From: an uncultured Oscillospiraceae bacterium
Lineage (GTDB): Bacteria > Bacillota > Clostridia > Oscillospirales > Ruminococcaceae
Direction of reading: 5' to 3'
Assembly: GCA_910584715.1 (NCBI GenBank)
Contig: CAJUAN010000040.1
Coordinates: forward strand, 1-18,843
Length of the DNA stretch: 18,843 bases
Shown here piece after piece: positions 1 to 6,727 of this stretch; position 1 is the stretch's first letter, and each line of letters starts with the position of its first letter. A model generated the notes under the pieces. That model had not been told where the DNA came from, made no database searches, and saw nothing but the letters and a program-made list of their open reading frames with translations. A program made the position numbers and the translations under genes.

Positions 1-1126
1 ACTGTGTCGCGGTGACCACCGTCCCGCCGTTGAACTGGTAGTGCTTGTTTCCCAGACCGCACTTGAACGACAGATAATCCAGCGCGGACTGTACGCCCTT
101 TGTGTTGTCGTCCACGCGGAGGGCGGGATTAAACTCTTGGATAAATTTTTTGCCGTCGCTCTGGGTTTCCTCCGGAAATTTTATGAAAGTAAAAAGCTGT
201 TGATGTACGTCATCGGGAGCAATTTCCGTGCCGTCGTCGGTAACCTCAACAAGCGATTTTTCCATAAAAACTTTTTTCTGCCCGAGATAAAAATCGGAGC
301 AGAAATTGTTAAAGCAAAGGTCGACGGCTTTAAGCGCGTCGACCACTCCGTGAATGATCGATACCCCCAGACCGTTGTTGTCCGGAACGTCGTTTTCAAT
401 GTTCGGCATGAAAACCGCAAACCAGGGAACGGGCGAGCCGGTGCAGAATCTGCGTATCATATTGGACGGCAGATTTTCCTCGGTAAGCTGACCGTTCTCC
501 GCAAGAAAACGGCGGTTTTCAATCACATAATTTTGATTTTTGTCAAGGGTATGTATTTCCAGAAGCAGGTACTTTTTTCCCTTTTCCGTGGACTCGGAGG
601 CGAACGCGGCTTCGATAATCTTTCCGTTATCCACCGTCAGCGGAATGATATAGTCCGCGGTCAGATAGTTAAAATTAAGAGACGCGCCCGGGGAAATCTC
701 CACGTTCAGATCGTCCCCGCTGCCGGAAAGCCTTACTCCCGACGCGTGGATCGTGACCGCTCCCGTCCCCGCAGCGAAGGACTTTTCTATCAGACGGTTG
801 CATTTCGTCCAAAAGGAATTTGCGCCAAGGATACCCTCGGTCTCGCGCCGCCCCTGTACAAAAAGATTGGTGCGCTCGTCGGAAATTTTTATGTGAGTTT
901 TGCTGTTGAGCAGGATACTCGCCCAGTCCTCGCACACCTTTTTACCCATTTTAAGGGTGTAGAGATCGCGCTCGATCCTGCGCTTGCCGTTGCTGAAAGT
1001 CATGTGATGAAACGGTTTGAAGTACCCGCGCCACCAGCAAAGCCACTCGTCGATTTTTCCGTAGTATTTATCGGATATGCTGTATCCGAGCTTGTCGTTT
1101 ATCCATGCAATTAACTGTTTATTCAA
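1..1126 (-). CDS. phage portal protein, A118/SPP1-gp6-like (3' end outside window)
   Basis: Portal proteins form the dodecameric DNA channel at the capsid vertex and dock the terminase during packaging. The minus frame stays open from a TTG at 1126 to the window edge (375 codons). Recognisable stretches are an N-terminal region rich in W, Y and K (EWLCWWRGYF), a segment reading VCEDWASILLNSKTHIKIS, the TADYIIPLTVDNGKIIEA region, and near the window end DNTKGVQSALDYLSFKCGLG followed by HYQFNGGTVVTATQ. These match my memory of the A118-type portal family. The TTG start is chosen because AGGGGG lies about 7 nt upstream and no in-frame ATG is better placed. It begins 11 nt after the large terminase stop, the usual terL-portal order. 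Phage Mu itself uses an unrelated DUF935 portal here. Confidence 0.85.
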   Translation of the reverse strand, partial: MNKQLIAWINDKLGYSISDKYYGKIDEWLCWWRGYFKPFHHMTFSNGKRRIERDLYTLKMGKKVCEDWASILLNSKTHIKISDERTNLFVQGRRETEGILGANSFWTKCNRLIEKSFAAGTGAVTIHASGVRLSGSGDDLNVEISPGASLNFNYLTADYIIPLTVDNGKIIEAAFASESTEKGKKYLLLEIHTLDKNQNYVIENRRFLAENGQLTEENLPSNMIRRFCTGSPVPWFAVFMPNIENDVPDNNGLGVSIIHGVVDALKAVDLCFNNFCSDFYLGQKKVFMEKSLVEVTDDGTEIAPDDVHQQLFTFIKFPEETQSDGKKFIQEFNPALRVDDNTKGVQSALDYLSFKCGLGNKHYQFNGGTVVTATQ

Positions 1127-1137
1127 GTCATCACCCC

Positions 1138-2484
1138 CTAACTTTTATCAAAAATATTGAACATATTTATGAAACGGCTGAAGCTGTATTCCAGCGCGTC
1201 GGACGTGTCTATGTCGCAGGTTCCGTCGTCAAGCCGCACGTCCTTGGTGATCTCCTTTGAGTCCCATACCTGCGTACAAAGGCTGTCGATAACGTTTTGA
1301 CAGTCCCGGTGGACGAAAAAACGTCCCTGGGTCATAAGACCGTTCAGGGCGTAAATTCTGGTATTTATCGCGCCTTTGAAGCAGTCCCGAACAACCGCGG
1401 GAATATTCGCCCGCACAAATGCAAGACGTATGCCGTTTATGAGCTCCTGGGACGCATTGTCGCAGTCGATATACAATATCCGGGAATTTGGGTACAAAGC
1501 CTGAACGTACCTGAAAAACGTGATCAATTCGCGGTTTATACGGTCGGGGTCGACCGTGCCTTTCCCGCCGCGCATTTTGTAATCCGCGATAACGCCGAGA
1601 GCGCGGTAATTTTCAATTATCGCCGAAGCCACAAACGTAGTCTTGGATTTGTGTCCGCCAAAGTCAACGCCGATGGAAATAAACTTTACGCCGCTGTATT
1701 TTTTGTCAACGATAAATTTTTCGGGGTCGTCAGCGAACTGCTGAAAAATGAGACCGTCCGCGGGACATCTGATGCCCAGCACCTTGCGGCGGTATTCCGC
1801 GGTGTTGACGTTGTACTGAGAGATAAACGCCTCCCGCTGCTCGTCTGTGATGTTGATGTTGTCCGCAATGGTAAAATGACCGTAGTTGTAGCCGCCGATC
1901 AGCGTACCGTCCGCGGCTTTTTTTGCGTACTCGTCGATGTAATTTTTATAGATCACCGCGTCGGGCGTGCAAGGGTTTAAGTCCCAGAAAATTTTCCGAC
2001 GCTTTGCCGCAGCTTGTCGTGTGATCGCTTCACGGATAGTCTCCTCGTGATGGAGGTCGATCTCGGTGGCGATCCACATTCCGATAGACGCGCCGCGGAA
2101 TTTTTTGTAACTGTCGGCTTTTCCTCCACCCACGAACATTACAATTTTGGTTTTGCCATGAGTAAATTTTCCGCAGATTATCAGTGCCTCGTTTCCCTTA
2201 AATTTTCCCCAGCGGCACTGCCCGCGGAAATAGTGTTCAATGCCGAAGCCGTTGCAGTCGCCGATGATAAGCTTCGCGGTCGCCGCCGTGGACGCTGTGG
2301 CAAGGTGCAGCTTGTCGGGGGTGTCTCTCAGCTCCTTGCAAAATGCGATAACGTTGTCAACGGTTTTTCCCGCTCTGACCGCGCCCTCCGCAACGTTGTA
2401 TACACAATCGCGGCATCGGCGAATGTAATTCTTGTGCTTTTTGGAAAAATTGTAGGGAATAGTTTTTTTAGCTGTTATCGCCAT
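1138..2484 (-). CDS. terL: phage terminase large subunit (packaging ATPase/nuclease)
   Basis: This is the motor that cuts concatemeric or host-integrated DNA and pumps it into the prohead through the portal. In the 448-residue product I see a Walker A-like P-loop EGAVRAGKT (residues 33-41), a Walker B-like segment IGMWIATEID (about 134-143) and the WDLNPCTPD coupling motif (about 167-175). The C-terminal RNase H-like nuclease has its aspartates in GVDFGGH (Asp274), YIDCDNAS (Asp340, Asp342) and DTSDALEY (Asp429). The start is the ATG at 2484, preceded by GAGGAGGAG with good spacing; a TTG at 2499 in the same frame sits inside that ribosome site. It overlaps the small terminase by 17 nt, suggesting translational coupling. 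Closest type appears to be the Terminase_3/PBSX-like group rather than Mu gp28. Confidence 0.92.
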   Translation of the reverse strand: MAITAKKTIPYNFSKKHKNYIRRCRDCVYNVAEGAVRAGKTVDNVIAFCKELRDTPDKLHLATASTAATAKLIIGDCNGFGIEHYFRGQCRWGKFKGNEALIICGKFTHGKTKIVMFVGGGKADSYKKFRGASIGMWIATEIDLHHEETIREAITRQAAAKRRKIFWDLNPCTPDAVIYKNYIDEYAKKAADGTLIGGYNYGHFTIADNINITDEQREAFISQYNVNTAEYRRKVLGIRCPADGLIFQQFADDPEKFIVDKKYSGVKFISIGVDFGGHKSKTTFVASAIIENYRALGVIADYKMRGGKGTVDPDRINRELITFFRYVQALYPNSRILYIDCDNASQELINGIRLAFVRANIPAVVRDCFKGAINTRIYALNGLMTQGRFFVHRDCQNVIDSLCTQVWDSKEITKDVRLDDGTCDIDTSDALEYSFSRFINMFNIFDKS

Positions 2485-2938
2485 AAAGCTCCTCCTCAAT
2501 ACCGGAAACGTCCTCTATCTCGGTATCGCCCACAGGCTTGTCGCTGTACTTGCCGGGCAGCCTGTTTTTAAGCAGAAACTGCAATGCCGTGACATTCGGC
2601 AAAGCCTTTACACGCTTGGTTTTAACGGACTTTCTCCCGCCTTTGTAGGATACCTCTTTTTCGGTATGGGTACCGCCAACCGCCGCACCGATGAGAGCGG
2701 CTTCCACTTCGGCGTTTATCAGGTCGGCATGGTCGGCGAGGAATTTTGCAACGTCCTCGTGACGTTCAGAAAATTCCTTTATCATTTTTGAGCGGACTTT
2801 TTTGTCCGGCTCGGACAAGAGGGCATTGATAAGATCGGCAGCCGTCTGACTGCCGATCTCGTTGTCGTCTTGATTTTCTTCGGCGGACTTTATCGCTTCC
2901 GCCAAAGCGTTTATGCTATTTTTTTCCACAGGGTTCAT
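2468..2938 (-). CDS. terS: phage terminase small subunit
   Basis: Small terminases recognise the packaging start site and load the large subunit. The 156-residue product ends with a segment of the type seen in several small terminases: an acidic helical part, then ALIGAAVGGTHTEKEV, a basic K/R/V-rich strand, and LPNVTALQFLLKNRLPGKYS, where ALQFxLKNRxPxKY is the most diagnostic part. The ATG at 2938 has AAGGAG about 11 nt upstream. An upstream in-frame ATG at 2980 has no ribosome site and would start inside the leader region. It directly precedes and overlaps the large subunit gene. A second candidate small terminase, the gp27-like DUF3486 protein, lies upstream, so which one acts in DNA recognition is open. 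Confidence 0.78.
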   Translation of the reverse strand: MNPVEKNSINALAEAIKSAEENQDDNEIGSQTAADLINALLSEPDKKVRSKMIKEFSERHEDVAKFLADHADLINAEVEAALIGAAVGGTHTEKEVSYKGGRKSVKTKRVKALPNVTALQFLLKNRLPGKYSDKPVGDTEIEDVSGIEEELYGDNS

Positions 2939-3005
2939 AGGTCTGACCGCTCCTTTCGCAAGAATCGCGCGAGAATGCATTTTAAGACGTTCTCACACTT
3001 ATGGG

Positions 3006-3147
3006 TATAGTTTCACGGAAAATTTATTAAAACGCCGCTATAACGCCTTTTAACGGCTGTTTAACGGTATCTCCTGCCGCACCCGGAGTTTTGGGTGCGC
3101 TTCGCCATTCGGCTCGGAGAAATTTCCGTCCGTGAAACATCACTATA
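3006..3147 (-). promoter_or_regulatory. structured RNA leader between the NusG-like gene and the terminase genes
   Basis: On the minus strand this noncoding segment can close into one long stem. TATA (3144-3147) pairs with TATA (3006-3009), TCCGTGAAAC (plus strand 3129-3138) with GTTTCACGGA (3010-3019), and AAATTT (3120-3125) with AAATTT (3020-3025): 20 pairs with two small one-sided bulges. Inside are a perfect 7-bp hairpin, CGCACCC (3078-3084) with GGGTGCG (3093-3099), an enclosing GGAGA/TCTCC pairing (3116-3120 with 3070-3074), and a weaker GCCG/CGGC stem. No U-run follows the strong hairpin, so it is not a simple intrinsic terminator. Its place right after a NusG/LoaP-type gene suggests an antitermination (put/nut/LoaP-like) element. 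The pairing is seen in sequence; the function is inferred. Confidence 0.5.
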
Positions 3148-3189
3148 CAACCGGAAAATTCCGCGGGAGACCGAATCGATCCCGAAAAA

Positions 3190-3678
3190 TTATTCCGATA
3201 TTTTCTCCACGCTGAGATTCGCACGGTGGACTTTCCCGCCGAACCGTACCTCCACCCGCGCCTTTTTCTGCCGCAGATTAAGGAATTGGATTCTGTCCTC
3301 ATGTCCCGCCAAAAATCCGCCGCAAACAATATGGTCGCCGTCAAAGCTGACCGTAGACGGCTCTATTACCTCGCCGCCGTTGGAGAGCCACAGTATCATC
3401 TCCGCCTCATGTTCGGGGAGCGGCGTGGGGTTTCCCGCAGTGCTGCCCAAAAATCGGATCACGCCGGAAACGGGATTTATCCTGTGGAACATCTCGGGAG
3501 TAAGATCAATATCCACAAAAACATATCCGGGGAAAAGATTTTTTATCATCTTGCTCCACAAGCCGCCCTTGCGTATAATGATCCTTTCGCGTGGCACGTC
3601 CGCGGCTATACCCTCGCGGAGGAGCTGTCCGCGGACGGCAAGCTCTTTGCCAGTCTGCACCTGTAATACATAGATCAT
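3190..3678 (-). CDS. NusG/LoaP-type transcription elongation (antitermination) factor
   Basis: NusG paralogues bind the RNA polymerase clamp through the NGN domain and change pausing or termination; LoaP members do so on selected operons after recruitment by an RNA hairpin. The 162-residue product has an NGN domain (about 1-80), starting YVLQVQTGKE and containing SKMIKNLFPGYVFVDIDL and GVIRFLG. A KOW domain follows (about 108-160), with GGFLAGHEDRIQFLNL and a basic KKARVEVRFGGK strand. Length and motifs fit LoaP or other specialised NusG proteins better than housekeeping NusG. The ATG overlaps the stop of the gp27-like gene by 4 nt and has only a weak ribosome site, so coupled translation is likely. 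Downstream lies a potentially structured leader and then the packaging genes, its probable targets. A NusG paralogue inside a Mu-type late operon is unusual. Confidence 0.85.
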   Translation of the reverse strand: MIYVLQVQTGKELAVRGQLLREGIAADVPRERIIIRKGGLWSKMIKNLFPGYVFVDIDLTPEMFHRINPVSGVIRFLGSTAGNPTPLPEHEAEMILWLSNGGEVIEPSTVSFDGDHIVCGGFLAGHEDRIQFLNLRQKKARVEVRFGGKVHRANLSVEKISE

Positions 3679-4226
3679 GAGCTGTTGCCTGCTTTCTTTT
3701 CGTCGATGTAATCGGAGATTTCTTTGTACAGTTCCGGCTTGTCATTTGCAAGTCCGCTGAAAAACTTGCTTTTGATCTCGTCAAATCCCGCTTCGGAAAT
3801 TTCCTTGTTTTTAAGATCAAGATTTTTCTTATACGCTGCGACCCGTACAAGCTCCGCAGCCTGTTTCATAAGCTTGAGCGGATCGGATTTTTTCAGATCG
3901 TCCTCCGTAACCTGTTCCACAGAAGTAAACAATTTATACGCCATAAGCTGAATGATACCGTCAGTGCTGTTCAGATCGGGATATTTATTCAGCTCCTGCA
4001 TAACGACCTTGAAATTTTCCTGCGCCATACGCAGGGTATTAAGCGTTAAAGCCAGCCTTCTTGCGTGCTTGCTTATTGCTCCGAGAGAAATTGTCTGCCC
4101 CGTATTGCTGTAAATATATTCGGCAATTTCGGTATATGTAAATTGCCCCGAGACAATCATTTCTTCAACATCTGCCTTAAATTCGGGTTTTAATTTGTCG
4201 ATTTTTGAATGCTTTCGGTTTGCCAT
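3675..4226 (-). CDS. Mu gp27-like protein (DUF3486)
   Basis: DUF3486 proteins lie just before the large terminase in Mu-like phages and have been suggested to serve in packaging. The 183-residue product begins RKHSKIDKLKPEFKADVEEM. A helix-turn-helix-like segment follows: FTYTEIAEYIYSNTGQ, then ISLGAISKHARRLA (about residues 29-61), the family's characteristic N-terminal DNA-binding part. The rest is helical and charged. The ATG at 4226 is supported by GGGAGTG 6 nt upstream. It overlaps the NusG-like gene by 4 nt (ATGA). Because a separate small-terminase-like gene is also present, the role of this protein could differ from that in Mu. Confidence 0.75.
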   Translation of the reverse strand: MANRKHSKIDKLKPEFKADVEEMIVSGQFTYTEIAEYIYSNTGQTISLGAISKHARRLALTLNTLRMAQENFKVVMQELNKYPDLNSTDGIIQLMAYKLFTSVEQVTEDDLKKSDPLKLMKQAAELVRVAAYKKNLDLKNKEISEAGFDEIKSKFFSGLANDKPELYKEISDYIDEKKAGNSS

Positions 4227-4237
4227 GCGATCACTCC

Positions 4238-4567
4238 CTAAACGTCAATGCAGGGATCGGAGTTCCTGCCGTAGAGAAGCTGCACTCCTTTAGGAGCAAC
4301 AACGACTTCCAGCTGTTCAAAATCCGCATCGGAAAGATGCTTTACTTCATGCGACCGGATATCCCGAAGTTCAACGTATCCGCTGCGCGCTAAATAATTA
4401 AGGCAGTCTGTAAGTTCACTTTCCGACATGGACGGCTCAAGCCCGTACCTCAGATCCTCCAGATCGGTATATTTTTCGCCGAGCATATTTACGGTTCTGA
4501 GAACCATTCCGTTATTAGCCGCGAATCTGTTTTGCTTTATTCTTTTTTTGATTTCCGAATTATCCAT
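4238..4567 (-). CDS. small winged-helix-like phage protein of Mu-like late operons
   Basis: The 109-residue product starts at the ATG at 4567, which has CGGAGGA 6-7 nt upstream; the frame is open further upstream but lacks a better ribosome site. It looks like a small winged helix: an N-terminal basic helix (KKRIKQNRFAANNGMVLRTV), a middle helix pair with LTDCLNYLARSGYVELRDI (the recognition-helix and wing arrangement), and a C-terminal part, FEQLEVVVAPKGVQLLYG. From memory, similar small proteins occur next to DUF3486 genes in Firmicute Mu-like phages, but I know no assigned function. It sits 11 nt before the gp27-like gene and ends in an acidic, hydrophobic tail. Confidence 0.7.
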   Translation of the reverse strand: MDNSEIKKRIKQNRFAANNGMVLRTVNMLGEKYTDLEDLRYGLEPSMSESELTDCLNYLARSGYVELRDIRSHEVKHLSDADFEQLEVVVAPKGVQLLYGRNSDPCIDV

Positions 4568-4580
4568 AGCTATCCTCCGT

Positions 4581-4925
4581 TCAGTGCCTTGTATCGAGCA
4601 TACTTTCAAGACGTGTGATACTGCGGATAAAATCCTTATCCCGAACAGTATTCTCCTTTATATCGTCAATGCTCGCCTTGATATCTTTTATAGTATCTTT
4701 AAGCTCCCGCATTTCTTCCTTTGATACAAATTTGTCGCGCAGCTCCGACACCATATCCTTAAGCTCTTTAAAATCCGCTTCCGTCACAGCGTTTTCCTTG
4801 AGCCTGTTTACGTCGTTTTCCACTTTGTCCTGACGGTCGATCGTCCGTTTTAAAAAATATCCTATTATTCCGATCGCGCCGCTGACTGCCGTACAGATGA
4901 CCCAAAACAATAACTGCTCTCCCAC
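4581..4925 (-). CDS. membrane-anchored coiled-coil protein (DUF2730-like), first late gene
   Basis: The 114-residue product starts with GTG at 4925; a GGGGGGTGA purine run 7-8 nt upstream decides this start over an in-frame ATG at 4976 that lies within the preceding hairpin. One N-terminal transmembrane helix (LLFWVICTAVSGAIGIIGYF, about residues 4-23) is followed by a long charged coiled coil with heptad-like leucine and valine spacing (VENDVNRLKENAV through ITRLESML). This architecture matches the DUF2730 proteins found before gp27 in Mu-like phages, whose job is unknown. It is the first gene after the Mor-family activator and a 100-nt gap, so it probably opens the Mor-dependent late operon. 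Confidence 0.7.
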   Translation of the reverse strand: MGEQLLFWVICTAVSGAIGIIGYFLKRTIDRQDKVENDVNRLKENAVTEADFKELKDMVSELRDKFVSKEEMRELKDTIKDIKASIDDIKENTVRDKDFIRSITRLESMLDTRH

Positions 4926-4951
4926 GATTTCACCCCCCAAAAAAATTAATG

Positions 4952-4980
4952 GCGTATGATTTTGTAATTTAATCATACAC
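4952..4980 (-). terminator. hairpin between mor and the late operon, possible terminator
   Basis: Plus strand GTATGATT (4954-4961) and AATCATAC (4971-4978) are perfect inverted repeats with a 9-nt A/T spacer. On the minus-strand RNA the stem extends to 10 pairs with one G-U. A run of seven U follows about 8 nt after the stem, just before the ribosome site of the gene at 4925. It may end the middle transcript after mor, or be an operator of the late promoter. The A+T-rich stem makes termination only moderate. Confidence 0.4.
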
Positions 4981-5029
4981 CATATTTATACGAAGCGTCG
5001 ACCGTAATTTTCAGGACATTTTTTACAAT

Positions 5030-5350
5030 TTATTTTTTATCAAACAAAGATATCTGACCGTCGAGCGGAGCGTATTTTATCCGTTTGATCTCGCCCGAAA
5101 CGATCTTACGAATAGAATCTTCGGACAAATGATACTCCCGCGCCAGCTTCCCATAATTGTAGCCATTGAATTTATCCTTGATTTCTTTGTTTCGCAGAGG
5201 AATAGTAATCTTATCCGGCATACGAACCCGGACACGCGAGCCTGCATAATTTTTAAGTAATTTTCTGTATGCTTCCATACCGATACACTCCGCAAGCTGA
5301 CGCTGATCCGCGTCCAGATCGTCAAGCGTTAATTTATCAAGCAGACTCAC
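5030..5350 (-). CDS. mor: Mor-family late (middle) transcription activator
   Basis: Mor and C of phage Mu are dimeric activators that contact RNA polymerase and switch on middle and late promoters lacking good -35 boxes. The 106-residue product carries the Mor-family core: LAECIGMEAYRKLLKNYAGS (dimerisation part, residues 19-38), RVRMPDK, then the helix-turn-helix NGYNYGKLAREYHLSEDSIR (62-81). The GTG start at 5350 has AGGAGG 7 nt upstream. A basic tail ends in GQISLFDKK, resembling a sliding-clamp pentapeptide (QLxLF). It is the last gene before the 100-nt gap and late operon, which is where Mor sits in Mu. I expect it to act on a promoter in 4926-5029, although no clear -35 box is visible there, as is normal for Mor targets. 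Confidence 0.88.
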   Translation of the reverse strand: MSLLDKLTLDDLDADQRQLAECIGMEAYRKLLKNYAGSRVRVRMPDKITIPLRNKEIKDKFNGYNYGKLAREYHLSEDSIRKIVSGEIKRIKYAPLDGQISLFDKK

Positions 5351-5361
5351 AGCATCGCCTC

Positions 5362-5625
5362 CTACAGCAAGCTCGTTTGGATAAAATAGTCGTCGTCGGG
5401 AAGCTTCTCCCGCGGCGTGCGGGGCTGATATTCCCGCGCGGTAAAAATATCTATCCCGCAGAAAGCGTAATGCTTACAGCGGTTTGTTGATTTAGCTTTT
5501 GCAGCGGAGTAAAATATTCCGTTTCCGCCGTCTCCGCATGGAGCGTCCGCAAAGCACACAAAGTCCGTTCCGTCGCCGTTGTAGTCCTCCGCGTTCGCGC
5601 AGTAGCGGCAGTATTGGTTAGGCAT
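5362..5625 (-). CDS. small cysteine-rich phage protein
   Basis: I do not recognise the function. The 87-residue product starts at ATG 5625 with AAGGTG 7 nt upstream. It contains a CRYC pair near the N-terminus, single cysteines in VCFADAPCGDGG, and RCKHYAFCGID, six to seven cysteines in all, suggesting a metal-bound or otherwise cross-linked small fold; the C-terminal third is acidic and lacks cysteine. It overlaps the upstream gene by 8 nt and is followed 11 nt later by mor, so it belongs to the middle operon. Comparable Cys-rich proteins are common in replication and middle regions of Firmicute phages. Confidence 0.68.
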   Translation of the reverse strand: MPNQYCRYCANAEDYNGDGTDFVCFADAPCGDGGNGIFYSAAKAKSTNRCKHYAFCGIDIFTAREYQPRTPREKLPDDDYFIQTSLL

Positions 5626-6037
5626 TGGAATCACCTTCCCGCACCATTTCTATCGACGTGTTATTTTTTATAAAGTGCGACTTTAAGGTTTTAAATGAGG
5701 AAAAATACGGCTCATAATATTTATAGTGAAGTCGGTCGTAATTTTCCGCTTCGAATTTTTCTCGCTGTTTTTTGCTCATACCCTTAAAAATCTTATCTTT
5801 TTCCTTTTTACTGAAAGCTGACTTTACACCACAACGGAAAAATTTGCGTCGTATCTCGCAATCCTTTACAAGCCATTCGCCCTTTATATATCCGTTAACG
5901 TAAACGGCAATACAATATTTTAGTTTTCCGCTTTTGGCAACTCGGAGTGATACGTCGTACCCGTCGATCTTCATATCAACCATACCGAGCGGACCGCTCA
6001 TTTTATTTTCTGCCTCAAACCATTCTTCTTTTGTCAA
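5618..6037 (-). CDS. hypothetical basic phage protein of the middle region
   Basis: The function is not recognised. The 139-residue product has an apparent N-terminal alpha-beta part (EEWFEAENKMSGPLGMVDMK, then GYDVSLRVAKSGKLKYCIAVYVNG, strand-rich), a lysine-rich middle (FSKKEKDKIFKGMSKKQREK) and an aromatic segment, YYEPYFSSFKTLKSHFIKNN. The overall charge is strongly positive, so nucleic-acid contact is possible but unproven. The ATG at 6037 overlaps the stop of the gp16-like gene by 4 nt, indicating coupled translation. No signal peptide or membrane segment is visible. Confidence 0.68.
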   Translation of the reverse strand: MTKEEWFEAENKMSGPLGMVDMKIDGYDVSLRVAKSGKLKYCIAVYVNGYIKGEWLVKDCEIRRKFFRCGVKSAFSKKEKDKIFKGMSKKQREKFEAENYDRLHYKYYEPYFSSFKTLKSHFIKNNTSIEMVREGDSNA

Positions 6038-6537
6038 GATTTTTCCCTCCTTTTCGCTTTCCGCTCCGCCGAGTTAACGTATCGCTTTAGATTCTCTATG
6101 AGCTTCACGCCCTCATCAAAATGTACCCTCGCAAAAATCTCGTCGCCGGGTTTTGACATATTGTTGCCCAAGATCGCGCGTATCGCTCCCGTCATGCGCT
6201 CCCCGGGAGTGACGGGTGTACCGTTCTCATGCAGCATGGGCTTTTCGTCCAGCTCCCGCAGACGGTAGATGTACCGCCACGCAAGGGACTGCTGATCCGG
6301 AGTGATCATTCCGGGGACGGCGGGTTTATAGGCTCTTGGATTCCGTTTTTCCGGCGGAACAGTCTCGCCTCCGAGACGTTTCCGGAGCTCCCGGAGCACG
6401 TCCTCGGTCTCCCTGTCGGTCAGCTCCTTGGTAGATTCCTTGCCCGTTACGCCCAAAACCAAAGCATGGCGGTCGTCCTCGTTCATGCCGAGCTGTCCGC
6501 ACATACCAAATATCGCTTTGCGCTGGGACGCGGTCAT
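6034..6537 (-). CDS. gemA: Mu gp16 / GemA family protein (DUF1018)
   Basis: In Mu, GemA modulates host gene expression and DNA topology and lies just before mor, as here. The 167-residue product opens with the family signature: SQRKAIFGMCGQLGMNEDDR followed by HALVLGVTGKESTKELTDRE and VLRELRKRLGG (residues 3-56). The C-terminal part (PGMITPDQQSLAWRYIYRLR and beyond) is also typical of longer DUF1018 proteins and ends in a basic tail. AGGAGG lies 6-7 nt before the ATG. It forms a tight run with its neighbours (2 nt after the preceding gene, 4-nt overlap with the next). The family call is firm; the biochemical role is not well defined even in Mu. Confidence 0.85.
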   Translation of the reverse strand: MTASQRKAIFGMCGQLGMNEDDRHALVLGVTGKESTKELTDRETEDVLRELRKRLGGETVPPEKRNPRAYKPAVPGMITPDQQSLAWRYIYRLRELDEKPMLHENGTPVTPGERMTGAIRAILGNNMSKPGDEIFARVHFDEGVKLIENLKRYVNSAERKAKRREKS

Positions 6538-6538
6538 T

Positions 6539-6727
6539 TCAAAGCCCTCCTTTGCTTATTTTTCTGCAAATTTTTCTCCGTCCGCAGGGACGGTACCCGT
6601 CTTCCACCGCGTTCAAAAATTGCTTTCTCGCAGCGCTGTCAAAGCACAGATAACCAACGGACGGAAAATGCTCCCGCGGACAATTTCCGCCAAATCTGCA
6701 CCGATCCGATTTAGGGCATTTCTGCAT
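6539..6727 (-). CDS. very small cysteine-rich protein
   Basis: A 62-residue basic product with six cysteines: a cluster CPKSDRCRFGGNC at the N-terminus, then YLCFDS and RPCGRRKIC near the C-terminus, compatible with a small zinc-binding knuckle. AAAGGAG lies about 8 nt before the ATG. It overlaps the previous gene by 17 nt and ends 1 nt before the gp16-like gene. The good ribosome site and packed arrangement support it as real despite its size; function unknown. Confidence 0.68.
   Translation of the reverse strand: MQKCPKSDRCRFGGNCPREHFPSVGYLCFDSAARKQFLNAVEDGYRPCGRRKICRKISKGGL

Noticed and set aside
41..1114. Long plus-strand open frame opposite the portal gene
   Set aside because: The minus frame has portal-family sequence and a ribosome site; the plus frame is a shadow with no recognisable domain.
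1297..2571. Plus-strand open frames opposite the large terminase
   Set aside because: Terminase motifs on the minus strand account for this DNA; the plus frames lack ribosome sites and domain features.
4952..4980. Mor operator for the first late gene
   Set aside because: If the activator binds about 43 bp before the start site, as in Mu, transcription would begin at or inside the start codon at 4925; a terminator or other role is more likely, though not proven.
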